Positions 9,235 through 18,263 of a DNA stretch of 27,611 nt are shown one piece after another; position 1 is the stretch's first letter, and each line of letters opens with the position of its first letter. The translations under genes were made by a program, and so were the position numbers. The notes beneath the pieces are model-generated. The model was not told the DNA's origin, ran no database searches, and worked only from the letters and a program-made list of their open reading frames with translations. The DNA is from Chara braunii (lineage: Eukaryota; Streptophyta; Charophyceae; Charales; Characeae): positions 1,198,693 through 1,226,303 of the forward strand of contig BFEA01000201.1 in the NCBI GenBank assembly GCA_003427395.1. Direction: 5' to 3'.

Positions 9235-10256
9235 ATGGTGACAGAGATTTCTCACCCCTTCGATGCCTCAGCCCCAAAAGCGCAGACATCTTCAAGCATG
9301 TGTGGGTACGTCAAACTCTTTTATGAGAAATTGCTAACATCTGAGAAAATTTTGACCGACCTCTTGGTCCCACCAGACGAGGAGGGTAAGCTGTGGGAAT
9401 CCACCAACAGAATCCTGGCAACTTTGGAAGAGGAAGCACTAGACCAGCCCATCACATGGACATAACTCACAACAGCTATGAGAAGCATGGCAAGGGGGAA
9501 ATGCCCAGACCCGGACGGATTCCCCGTTGAATTCTATGATCAGTTATCGTTCCTATTGGACCCATAGGTCCCATACCTTCTCATAATCTTCAACGACATT
9601 CTAGACAGGAATCACCTGGGCACTCGCACTACAGAAGGGGTCATCACCCTTCTTCATACGAAAGGCGATAAGTCTGATGTGAGAAACTACCGGTTAATGT
9701 CTTTACTTAATGTAGCCGGTAAGATCTTAGCAAAGATTATGGCAAGGCGACTAGCTCCTCCATTAAACAAACTAGTTGCCATAGAACAATCAGGTTTTGT
9801 CCCAGGGAGATATGTCCTTGACAATATCATAGTTACTAGCCAGGCCATAAAATATACCAATTCAAATACAACAATCATTCTAATTGACTTTGAAAAAACA
9901 TATGAGTCAATTGGGACTTTGTCCAAGCGGTTCTTGAGAGGGTTGGCTTAGGGAAAAAAAATTGTGGATGCATCAATATTCTATACCATGGTTCCCACAG
10001 GAGAGTGGTGGTGAACGGACTCATATCCCAACCTTTTATTCTGACTCGTTCTCTCACGGGAGGATTGCCCCATTGCCCCTTCTCTATTTGTTATTCAAAT
10101 GGAGATTTTACTCAACATGATAAAATCACACTTACAATACAAGGGCCTGAAGGTCTCGCCGCACTATGAACTCAAAGTTTCAGCGTTAGCAGATAACACA
10201 ACCAGCTCACTACTAGCCCTAAAGCAATGCCTCGCAATATATGAAAAGCATCAGAA
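9235..10256 (+). pseudogene. LINE ORF2 reverse transcriptase domain, degenerate
   Basis: Reverse transcriptase copies element RNA at the nicked target. Recognisable blocks in order: SMARGKCPDPDGFPVEFY (about 9483-9540), NYRLMSLLNVAGKILAKI (9685-9740), EQSGFVPGR (about 9784-9812), LIDFEKTYES (about 9880-9910, first catalytic Asp kept), then after frame changes CPIAPSLF near 10068 and SALADNTT near 10180-10205. The last corresponds to the [YF]xDD box and reads LADN, so the second Asp is Asn. Stops at about 9464, 9565 and 9949 and several frame switches make it non-functional. The 9018-9234 stretch is the decayed linker from the endonuclease. Confidence 0.8.
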
Positions 10257-10918
10257 ATGAAAATAAGATGGAATAAGTCAACAACATTAACTATGGATAA
10301 CGCACCACTCACACTAGGCCTAGGCATCAAAACCACACCGAGCTCTGACTTTGAAAGGTACCTAGGTGTTCTGGTATCCTTCAACGACTGCAGCAAGAAG
10401 CAGGCTGGTACCATGGAAGGACGAGTCAGAGATTCATTTGCAAAACGGTTTAAGGGTTGCCACATGTCCTTCTTTGGGAGGGCACTAGTAGCCAACTGTG
10501 CCATTCTATCCACATGCTGGTACATTCTCTCAATTCGCCCCCCCCCGCCTCAGCTCAACTAATTAGACAACTGTTGACTAAATATTTGTGGAAAGGAGAT
10601 TCCAGTGTACCCTCATGTATCAACAAGGTCGCGTGGTGGAAGATAACGGAGAAGAGGTCACAAGGGGGGCTGGGTATTTTGGACCCAGAAAAGCAAAATG
10701 ACGCGCTTCTGTCCAAATGGCCATTCCGCCTCTTAACTCCAACTGTCGTTCAACCATAGATGATATTAGCACAGTCCATCTTAGCCAGAGCCTTGGGACT
10801 GCGAGACCCAGAAGCGGTCTGGGATGCGCTCCTAATACACCCTTTTGTTTTTTCAGTAAAATGCATCACATGCTTAACCCCAACTGTGGTTAAGCATCAA
10901 CGACTGCCCGACAACTGA
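10257..10918 (+). pseudogene. LINE ORF2 post-RT region, degenerate
   Basis: Two readable frames: 10257-10562 (KIRWNKSTTLTM, then YLGVLVSFNDCSKKQ, RVRDSFAKRFKG), and from about 10561 onwards (LLTKYLWKGD, INKVAWWKITEKRSQGGLGILDPEKQN). These are the thumb and connection blocks that follow the RT core in plant LINEs, including the Y-L-G-V and W-x-G-L-G-I segments. A run of eight C at 10540-10547 coincides with the frame change. The expected C-terminal zinc-binding domain is not present before the gap at 10979; a comparable domain lies upstream at 7156-7866 in the inserted copy instead. Confidence 0.7.
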
Positions 10919-10978
10919 TACCCTGAGGTGGGCACCAACCACTGCCCTCAAGGTACCTATGGCAAAAGTCAAAGAAGA
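10903..10978 (+). repeat. 76-bp sequence repeated on both sides of the gap, left copy
   Basis: Starts ACTGCCCGACAACTGATACC and ends AAAGTCAAAGAAGA. It is identical to 11414-11489 by eye. See the gap entry. Confidence 0.9.
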
Positions 10979-11413
10979 NNNNNNNNNNNNNNNNNNNNNN
11001 NNNNNNNNNNNNNNNNNNNNNNNNNNNNNNNNNNNNNNNNNNNNNNNNNNNNNNNNNNNNNNNNNNNNNNNNNNNNNNNNNNNNNNNNNNNNNNNNNNNN
11101 NNNNNNNNNNNNNNNNNNNNNNNNNNNNNNNNNNNNNNNNNNNNNNNNNNNNNNNNNNNNNNNNNNNNNNNNNNNNNNNNNNNNNNNNNNNNNNNNNNNN
11201 NNNNNNNNNNNNNNNNNNNNNNNNNNNNNNNNNNNNNNNNNNNNNNNNNNNNNNNNNNNNNNNNNNNNNNNNNNNNNNNNNNNNNNNNNNNNNNNNNNNN
11301 NNNNNNNNNNNNNNNNNNNNNNNNNNNNNNNNNNNNNNNNNNNNNNNNNNNNNNNNNNNNNNNNNNNNNNNNNNNNNNNNNNNNNNNNNNNNNNNNNNNN
11401 NNNNNNNNNNNNN
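10979..11413. other. Assembly gap, 435 N
   Basis: Continuous N run. Because the last 76 bases before it equal the first 76 bases after it, the two contig ends probably overlap and the gap length may not be real. Open frames that cross it are meaningless. Confidence 0.95.
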
Positions 11414-11489
11414 ACTGCCCGACAACTGATACCCTGAGGTGGGCACCAACCACTGCCCTCAAGGTACCTATGGCAAAAGTCAAAGAAGA
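11414..11489 (+). repeat. 76-bp sequence repeated on both sides of the gap, right copy
   Basis: Same sequence as 10903-10978, here continuing into new sequence (CTATCACTCACCC) after 11489. Confidence 0.9.
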
Positions 11490-11771
11490 CTATCACTCAC
11501 CCACACCATATGAAAAACTTTACAGACTGTCGGTTCACACCCCATCACAAGCAAGCAAAACACCCACGAAACAAAGAAAGGTCTGTCACAGCTAAAAAAT
11601 ACACTCCAGACACGCCGCTGGCACTAGAGGCACAGCATGGCCGCGTAGTGACGGCCCCGACCACTGCCGCTCGACCTGACCGTAGAATACCGTAGCAGGG
11701 TGCTAGCGAAGTCGTGGTATATATAGTCAAACAGAGCTGCCCGGTAAACCGTAGGCAGAGAGGGAGAATAC
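11490..11771. other. Non-coding stretch beside the hammerhead repeats
   Basis: No supported gene. A TATATATA stretch at about 11719-11727 lies downstream of the ribozyme when read on the minus strand. This and the next 300 bp may belong to one ribozyme-bearing element, but its ends could not be set. Confidence 0.35.
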
Positions 11772-11792
11772 GACAACAAACGAGGGGTTGTG

Positions 11793-11852
11793 GCAAACTG
11801 TTTCGGCGGAGTTTCACCGACTCATCAGGAGGCTGAACCCTCGACAGTCTGC
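11793..11852 (-). ncRNA. Type III hammerhead ribozyme, complete core
   Basis: Hammerhead ribozymes are self-cleaving RNAs. On the minus strand, in order: stem III 5' arm GCAGACUG, cleavage triplet GUC (its G closes stem III), stem I GAGG/CCUC with a GUUCAG loop, the invariant CUGAUGA, stem II GUCGG/CCGCC with a UGAAACU loop, invariant GAAA, and stem III 3' arm CAGUUUGC. Stem III pairs over eight positions with one G-U. Stem II has one U-C mismatch at its second pair; the other copy has A there, which would restore it. All core positions (CUGAUGA, GAAA, GUC) are intact. The predicted cut is between the complements of 11843 and 11842. Ends open at stem III define type III, the form known from plant retrozymes. 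It sits in a 63-bp direct repeat (11772-11834 and 11951-12014). Cleavage activity is inferred, not shown. Confidence 0.88.
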
Positions 11853-11854
11853 AG

Positions 11855-11855
11855 A

Positions 11856-11890
<35 letters not shown>

Positions 11891-11911
11891 TATATATAGA
11901 TATATATATAG
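11855..11911. repeat. AT microsatellite
   Basis: Imperfect (TA)n with interspersed TTTA and AGA steps. It begins two bases beyond the outer end of stem III of the complete hammerhead, so in ribozyme sense it lies immediately 5' of the motif. Confidence 0.9.
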
Positions 11912-11950
11912 ATTGTCACATAACTATGAACTAACTTCATGCAACAAAGA

Positions 11951-12012
11951 GGACAACGAACCAGGGGCTGTGACAAACTGTTTTGTCGGAGTTTCACGGA
12001 CTCATCAGGAGG

Positions 12013-12014
<2 letters not shown>
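11951..12014 (-). ncRNA. Second hammerhead copy, broken
   Basis: Same direct repeat as 11772-11834. On the minus strand it keeps the 3' part of stem I (CCUC), CUGAUGA (12002-12008), stem II GUCCG/CCGAC with the same UGAAACU loop (one C-C mismatch), and the stem III 3' arm CAGUUUG. Two defects remove activity: the GAAA core block reads AAAA (11981-11984 is TTTT on the plus strand), and the stem III 5' arm, GUC site and stem I 5' arm are replaced by a GT/CA microsatellite. An eight-base inverted repeat, TTGTCACA at 11913-11920 and TGTGACAA at 11969-11976, lies between the copies. Confidence 0.82.

Positions 12015-12077
<63 letters not shown>
12014..12077. repeat. CA microsatellite
   Basis: Nearly pure (CA)n of about 60 bp, with one GCACAC interruption near the end. 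It starts exactly where the broken hammerhead loses homology to the complete one. The Thr-His and Val-Cys readings across it are artefacts. Confidence 0.95.
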
Positions 12078-13622
12078 AATAAAAGGGCCTTTACGATTGA
12101 GACCCATAAATGTGACCCCAACATAAAAGGGTCCTCTCGGCCAGAAATCAATTTCACGAGCAGCATTCCAAAAGACAAGTTTCCTGAGGCAAATGTCGCA
12201 TCCAATGTGAGATGAAAGGTCGTTTTGAATAGTCATAGTCAGGTCCTAGACGAACAGGTACTGGGTTCAAATTTTAAGACTGAGATAGGGTCATGTCTGT
12301 TCGGCAGTAAGTCAAAGGTCACAGTTCGAGACCAGTCACAGCCCCACGAGTCAATTCTAACTCAGACCAGGAGTCCAAAAGACAGGCCTGACGGCCAAAG
12401 CAGCAACAAACGATGGGAAAGGGTACTGTGATACACACTGTGCAACAACAGGTACTGGGCAGGAGTCCCAGGCACTTGGAGACCGAAAGAAGACCTCGCC
12501 AGACCAATCCAGCGCTATAAAGGACTGACCAGCCTCCCCATTGGACAGATACTCATTCGCATGTGAGCGTGGAAGTGCTGAAGGCACTTGTGCGCCATAT
12601 GTGATTGAGCAACGCTAGGCTTGAGAGTTGCACTGAAGGAAGAGAGAGTTGGGTGCTGGTTGGAAGGAAGGCAGTCATAGCTGCGTTGGTGCTAGTTAGT
12701 GTTAGTAATAAGAATAGTCAGTAGTGAGAATCAGTGAATAGTATTCAGAGTAGATCCTCGTGAGACAGGGATTGTGCATGCATGGTGAGTGTGAGTAAAC
12801 CTTGATGATTGGCAAGAGAGAGACCAGGAGAGAAGAGAGCGAAGTGACCTATGGTGTGACTTACCTGTGGAGCGTCGTCCTTGATGATTGGCAGTTGGCG
12901 CCGCTGAGCGCCATGCCTTGAATTCTTGTTGGATGAAGAAGACTTTTAATTATGTTGGGTGCTATACATTTTAAACTCGTGATTCTCTTTCTTTAATCTG
13001 ATTATGATAATTGAGTTACGCTTCCTAGTTTCCACTCATCTTCCATTGAACTTTGTGTGAGACATTGCAATCTGTGTGATCTGTATTACATGCATGCTAT
13101 CCGGTACACTCCAGCAAGTGACGAACTGACGGGTTCCTTGCAACTTTGATATCGAAGCAGAACTTGTTACACTTGCTGGTGTGCGCTGGCATGATCTAGG
13201 CTGGTGAGAAGAAGAACGTTGGCTTGGGTATAGCTAGCGAAGGAGGAAGTAAGGCGAGGTGAGAGAGTTGGATTGGGATTGAGGGGAAAGTGTGCCGAAG
13301 AAGAAGGGGCGAAGGAGGAGAAATACGTACCTGCTTTGCGATTGGAGCGTTGGAGCGAACGTAGAGTCTTCACCAACGAAGAAAAAGAAGAGAAGCATCT
13401 CTTGAACCCACTTACCTTGTTGATTGTAAATTTGTGTGTTGTGTATCTTTTCCCCCCCTCCATTATGGTGGTCGCTGCTGATTCCTGGACGAAACACCTG
13501 GTCTGGTGTGACGGTCCGGGTTATAGAGTCTATGGTAAGAAGAGTCAACATCCGATCTTAGTGTTGTCAACTGGTTTGACGAGTAGAAGTGAAGATAGGA
13601 ATAGACTAGTAGTTGTGTATAG
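12078..13622 (+). promoter_or_regulatory. Leader or LTR-like region upstream of Gypsy-1, with TATA box
   Basis: No trusted gene. TATAAA at 12516-12521 with a CCAAT eight bases upstream resembles an LTR promoter. A stretch at about 13147-13160 (TTGATATCGAAGC) differs from the initiator-tRNA-Met primer site TTGGTATCAGAGC by three transitions, so it may be a decayed primer site, and 12.2-13.14 kb would then be the Gypsy-1 5' LTR. There is no second LTR in the window to prove the borders. 13273-13638 is an open frame of 121 codons without any gag motif, and the N-terminal half of gag is not seen, so part of gag has probably been deleted. Confidence 0.35.
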
Positions 13623-13943
13623 CCACGTCAGAGTGTAAGGGGCAATGGTCCCTCACAAGGTGGCCGAGGACCCAACTCCATATGGGGAAGAGGAAGAGGC
13701 ACGTGGAACGGAAACTGGAACGGAAACTGGAACGAAAATTGGAACGGAAATAGGGACCGACCGTATCCACCCCATCCTGGCCTGCCCGAAGGCGGACCTT
13801 GGGAAAAGATGAGGATAACAGAAAAAGTTTGGCAAGAAAGAAAAGTTGCTGATCAGTGCCTCAAATGTGGTGACCCCAACCCCATCGTTCCCTTCTGTCT
13901 AGACTACAAACAACCAAAAGGGAACAACCAGTAGGGGTTTCAG
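13623..13943 (+). pseudogene. Gypsy-1 Gag C-terminus with zinc knuckle
   Basis: Gag binds and packages element RNA. The frame is open from 13623 to the TAG at 13941-13943. A Gly-Arg and Trp-Asn rich stretch (GRGRGTW, then repeated WNGN units at about 13701-13745) leads to the Cys block CLKCGDPNPIVPFC at 13857-13898. Spacing fits the retroviral CX2CX4HX4C knuckle, except that the His position is Pro (CCC, one base from CAC), so zinc binding is probably lost. The stop closely follows, and the protease frame begins 11 bases later in another frame. The capsid half of Gag is not detectable. Confidence 0.7.
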
Positions 13944-13953
13944 TTGCCTCTAC

Positions 13954-14817
13954 ATGAACTTCAGATGCAAGAAGACTGACATCCTCCCATTCGAATGTTT
14001 CCTGGCAGAAACTGAAAAGGTAAACGATCCCCACCTAGTCAGTTGTCCAGAGGTAGTTAGTGTATGTACCTCTCTAGGTGGATCCCTTGCAGGCATGGGT
14101 GATGAGTTGGCCACTCGTCGCAAAGCTTGGGTCGAAATGAAGAAGCGGAAAATACAATTTATAATTGCAGATTTAGAAGTTAATAAAGTAAGAGAAGGTG
14201 AAATGACTGACAGTGGGTCAACTCACAACTATATTAGTAAGAAATGTCTGCAGAAGTTGCGTCTTGGGCTAAAGGTAAAACAATTGGATGAACCCATAAC
14301 AAGTATAATAGCAAATAACAGCAAGATTGTTATGGACAAATATGTTGAGGGGGTTAAGACATACTTTCGGCTCGAAGCAGAGGAGAAGGTGAAATGTGTT
14401 CTCCACTCTCTGATTCTCTTGGTGGAAGATAATCTCTCTTTCGACATTCTTTTAGGCACAGATTGGGAGAAAGCTGTGGATGCGGATGTGAAGTTGAGAG
14501 ACCATGAGTGTTGGCTCCCTAGTCCGCAAGGTGGAAGGAAGAAAATCTACCTATTTCATGAATCTGGTAAGGAAAACAACTTAGTTCATTGTTGCATGAG
14601 TGCCCTCTCGTTCGCCTGTCATATAAAGAAATATAACCTGATTGATCAAATATTTGTGGCATATGTGCGGCCAATAAAGGAAGGGGAAGTTAAAGAGGAG
14701 GAAAAATCCCCAGAAGTTGAGAAAATTCTAAAAGAATTCGCAGATGTGGCAGAGGCCCAAAGCGGTGTGGTAGAGAGACCAATCAAGCATCACATTGAAA
14801 TTATACCTAAAAGTTAG
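13954..14817 (+). pseudogene. Gypsy-1 protease (retropepsin) region
   Basis: Aspartic protease that matures the polyprotein. Of 287 codons, residues 85-95 read TDSGSTHNYIS; the DSG is the active-site triad, followed by the usual S/A-HN-[FY]I. Near residues 160-172 the segment NLSFDILLGTDW is the conserved second loop of Ty3 proteases. The C-terminal part, EKILKEFADVAEA...IKHHIEIIP, is the linker that precedes the reverse transcriptase. The ATG is only the first Met in a frame; the true protein would be part of a longer Gag-Pol. TAG at 14815 interrupts an otherwise continuous frame into the RT. Confidence 0.8.
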
Positions 14818-15888
14818 ATTCTGAAGGGTCCGATTTATAGAATGTCACCAAAAGAATTGGACGAACTGCGAACCCAGTTAGATGAAATGTCGGAAAATGA
14901 ATGGATTAAGCCTAGCTCCTCACCCTATGGTGCGCTAGTGCTATTTGTGCCAAAGAAAGATGGTGGGGTCCGTATGTGTATTGATTAAAGGAGATTAAAT
15001 AACATAACTGTTAAAAATGTTGAGCCATTGCCAAAAATTGATGATCTATTGGATAAAGTTCAAGGGAGTAAGTACTTCACGAAAATTGACTTGAAATTTG
15101 GCTACCATCAGATTGAGGTAGAACCAGAAGACCAACATAAGACTGCCTTTCATACAAGGTATGGACACTATGAGTTCATTGTTTTGCTCTTCGGTCTTAC
15201 TAACACACCTGCAACCTTCCAACGAACGATGAATGAACAATTTCGTGAGTGGCTCGATAAATTTATAGTTATACATCTGGATGATATCCTGATTTTTAGT
15301 AAAAGTCTAAATGAGCATTGTGAGCACCTTCGACTTGTGCTATTTAAATTGCGTGAGGCAAAGCTGAAGTTGAACCCCAAAAAGTGTGAGTGGGCAAAGC
15401 ATCAGGTATTGTATTTGGAACACGTTATAAACGGAGAAGGTATCAAACCAGAAGACGCAAAAATTGCAGCTATTCGAGATTGGCCCAATCCACGTACATT
15501 GGCGGAACTACGATCGTTCCTTGGGTTGGCTAACTACTATCGTAAATTTGTAAGACACTTTGCGATAATTGTTGCTCCTCTTCGCAGACTATTGAAGAAG
15601 GAAATAATCTGGAAATGGGACCAAGACTGTACGTCTTCGTTTAAACGTCTAAAGAAATGTTTGATTAACTATCCAGTCTTAAAGGTTGCTGAATCTGCTG
15701 ATCCTTCTTTGCCCTTTGTCGTTACCACCGACGCCAGTCAGTACGGGATAGGCACTGTACTCCAACAGGATGATGGGAATGGATACGGGCATGTTGAGTT
15801 TATGTCCCGACGACTGCCTAGTGAGAAGGTTGCCGCTTCCACATATGAAAAAAAGTTCTTTGCTCTCCGGGAAACTTTGGACCACTGA
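14818..15888 (+). pseudogene. Gypsy-1 reverse transcriptase and start of RNase H
   Basis: RNA-directed DNA polymerase, same frame as the protease. Seen in order: VPKKDGGVRMCID (then TAA at 14986 where Tyr is normal), LPKIDDLLDKVQGSKYFTKI with the first catalytic Asp in the KIDLKFGYHQI block, FGLTNTPATFQ, and the active-site box. The box reads HLDD at 15274-15285 instead of YxDD (one TAT to CAT transition); both Asp are kept. Then comes the Ty3 connection block LRSFLGLANYYRKFVR, and RNase H begins at VTTDASQYGIGTVLQQ, ending in a TGA at 15886 that replaces a likely Trp codon. Confidence 0.88.
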
Positions 15889-16122
15889 CGCCATTATCTC
15901 CTAGGTCGCCACTTCAAAGTGTACTTAGATCATGAGACACTCCGCTGGCTGAAAACGAAAACCTGGATGACACCTAAACTGACAAGGCGGGCCGCAAAAA
16001 TTGATCAATATGATTTTGAATTAAAGTCAGTAAAAGGTAAGTATAATGTGGTTGCTGACCCGTTGAGTCGAAGAGCTGACCTTTTTCGGTGCTATTGTAA
16101 CTTAATTAGACATAAGCACTGA
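15889..16122 (+). pseudogene. Gypsy-1 RNase H C-terminal part
   Basis: Continues in the same frame as the RT after the TGA. HFKVYLDHETLRWLKT holds the third acidic site (usually TDH; here LDH), and YNVVADPLSRR holds the last Asp, typical of the D-E-D-D set; the Glu block EKKFFALRETL is just upstream at about 15850. RNase H removes the RNA strand of the replication hybrid. A TGA at 16120 and a change of frame separate it from integrase. Confidence 0.85.
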
Positions 16123-16123
16123 C

Positions 16124-17054
16124 AACCAAGATAAGATAAGGAATGCTTATTCCACTAATCCTGTCTATGGCGCTATGTTGAAACATGTTCAAGAAGCGCC
16201 ATAAGAGTTTCCTAACTATCGGGTAACCCAAGGATTGTTGTTTGAAAGAACTGATGTGCATGATAGGCTTTGTATTCCAGACAAGGAAGAGATCAAAAGT
16301 ATGATCTTAGGGGAATGCCATGATACCGAAGGTCATTTCGGGTGGAAGAAGACCTATGCTTATCTCTTGAGTTCTTACACCTGGCCTCGAATGAAACCTG
16401 ATTGCATTTCATATGTGCAAGGTTGTCAAGTGTGTCATCGAAACAAAAGCACCACACAACCTCCCCTTGGTCTATTGAAACCCTTATCTATCCTAATAGG
16501 TCTTGGAGACTCTGTGTCTATCGATTTAATGGACACTAAAGTGAAAAGCAGGAATGAAAAAAGCCAAGTTATGGTTTGTTGATAGGTTCCGCAAGTTTGT
16601 TGTTTTTATATCATTGCCTGCTGAAGCTAGAATTGACCTAGTAATTCGAGAACTCTTTAACCATGTGGTAAAGGACTATGGTCATCCCTTGACTATTGTT
16701 AGTGACAGAGACTCTCGGTTCACCAGTGAACAATGGCAACAACTAATGAGTGTCTATGGCTCCAAACTGACGATGTCATCAGGCCGACACCCTGAGACAA
16801 ATGGGCAGACTGAGCAAATCAACAAGCTCTTGCAGCAGACGCTGCGTATGTACATTCGTCCCGATCAGATTGACTGGGATGAACATTTACCCAAAGTTGC
16901 TAGTGCCTACAACAACTCTGTACACTTAACTACCTACAGAACTCCGATGGAGTTTCATTTGGGATGGTGTCCCCTTAGACCTATCGATTGTCTAAACCCG
17001 GATCGAGTACATAAACTTCCGCTAGGGACTAAAGAATTCGCAATGCGGTATTAG
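16124..17054 (+). pseudogene. Gypsy-1 integrase, zinc-binding and catalytic core
   Basis: Integrase inserts the cDNA. After a TAA at 16202, the N-terminal HHCC zinc domain is complete: ECHDTEGHFGWKKT supplies both His and QGCQVCHRN both Cys. The DDE core starts with SIDLM (first Asp, about 16520). A one-base frame change near 16570-16580 falls in the QVMV/VDRF strand. The frame then continues with SDRDSRF (second Asp) and the TNGQTEQINK segment (Glu), so all three catalytic acids are still encoded. It ends at a TAG at 17052. The region is typical in size for a Ty3 integrase. Confidence 0.87.
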
Positions 17055-17516
17055 AAAGATTTAGAGAAGGTAAAGGAGAACATAATAAAAGCACAAAATC
17101 AGATGATTGAACAAACTAATAAGCACATAAGACCTTCTCAGTTTGCTGTAGGTGATCAGGTATGGGTAAAGTCCAAAGAATTTATTCCCGAAGATAACAT
17201 TTCCGAGAAGTTGTTACTTGCCTACAGAGGACCTTGGCAAGTATTGGATGTGATAGGAGATGTGGATGGACCCTCTGACGCTATTGAGATACCTCCACAT
17301 TTGCATACCTACCCAGTGTTCCACACACCAAAGCTCTTACCTTGCATGACTAACGAATTGTTCCCCAGTCGTAGATCAACAATTCCTCCGAGTATGGATG
17401 AGAAATTTGATGTTGATAAAATTGTCGCTGAAAATACAATTCAGATTGGACGCAGAGGTAGACCTCAGCGACAATAAAAAGTTAGATTTGCATATCAAAA
17501 TCCAAGTGAAGACCGC
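17055..17516 (+). pseudogene. Gypsy-1 integrase C-terminus and truncated chromodomain
   Basis: Same frame as the core, open to the TAA at 17475. FAVGDQVWVKS and LLLAYRGPWQVLDVI form the SH3-like C-terminal domain (GPF/GPW block); YPVFHTPKLLPC is the usual next block. FDVDKIVAE...RRGRPQRQ is the first half of a chromodomain, the module that steers chromoviruses to modified histones. After the stop the same frame still reads KVRFAYQNPSEDR up to 17516, where homology ends exactly at the TGTGACG start of the Gypsy-2 LTR. The stop therefore replaces the usual aromatic residue, and the insertion cuts the chromodomain. Confidence 0.75.
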
Positions 17517-18257
17517 TGTGACGAACCATTTTCTGTAACGTGTCACTTTCTGCGCAGTTGCAATGAGGGGTCCTAAGTTGGGAAGGTTGGGCAAATTACG
17601 GGAGGTCGGGATCAGTGGAAAATTGCATCAGTGTCCTTGCTTTTTCATGTTTTTCGTCGCTTCTTTTCGAATGGCTGGGCTCGGAGCTGGGTGTGTCTTG
17701 GGACGGCCGGTTGATTGATTTGGCGCGCCTCCGTGCACGCGATTAATAAATGTTGACGTCGTTTCTTTTGTTTCGGTTCTTCGTTCTTTTTGAATTTTCC
17801 TTTTAAATCTTTTTCGAATTTTGTCGAGCCCCGATGACTCTCGGAATTACGGACTTTTGCTTTTGGCATTTGTGCTTTTTGCTTCTTCGCATTAGATAGG
17901 AATTTAGAAATTTCGTAATTAGGATTTTCCTTGCCGCGCAACGCTTTTTGTCTACGCGCTTCTTCATGCAGCTGCAACGGAACTCTGATTAGTAGGCGCC
18001 TTTAATCGTGTGTGTAACTGTAATTTTGGGCGGGCGCCATTGTAACTGTATCTTTCTTATTGCGCTTCGTCGTTCCTGCCCTTCTTCTCTTTCTTTTGCT
18101 GCATTTTTGGTAGTCGCGGTCTGCATGATCTGATCGATGCGTGGAGAGCGGCTACGTCCCCCACGCCGTGATCAGACCATGCAGAAGTAGGCAAACCCTC
18201 CCTCTTCCCTTCTTCTAAGTCCTTGTAATTCCGTGTTCTTCGCGCATGCATGCACGC

Positions 18258-18263
18258 TATAAA
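18258..18263 (+). promoter_or_regulatory. LTR TATA box
   Basis: TATAAA in the context GCACGCTATAAATTCC, conserved at 27571-27576 in the 3' LTR. It is preceded by GCATGCATGC and followed about 15 bp later by an inverted repeat GTTAA-CTCTC-TTAAC at 18281-18295, near where transcription would start. Confidence 0.65.

Larger units (their letters stand above)
13623..17516 (+). mobile_element. Gypsy-1: degenerate chromovirus-type Ty3/gypsy retrotransposon
   Basis: Domains occur in the Ty3/gypsy order: gag zinc knuckle, protease, reverse transcriptase, RNase H, integrase and the start of a chromodomain, all on the plus strand. At least five nonsense codons and two frameshifts interrupt the polyprotein. 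The right part (rest of chromodomain, 3' LTR) is displaced by the insertion of Gypsy-2 at 17516/17517. It is visibly more AT-rich than Gypsy-2, so the two are different families. Confidence 0.85.

Noticed and set aside
10874-11496. Several 150-200 codon open frames across 10874-11496
   Set aside because: They consist almost entirely of translated N and exist only because the gap contains no stop codons.
11790-12236. Tyr-Ile and Thr-His or Val-Cys repeat proteins
   Set aside because: Translations of the AT and CA microsatellites.
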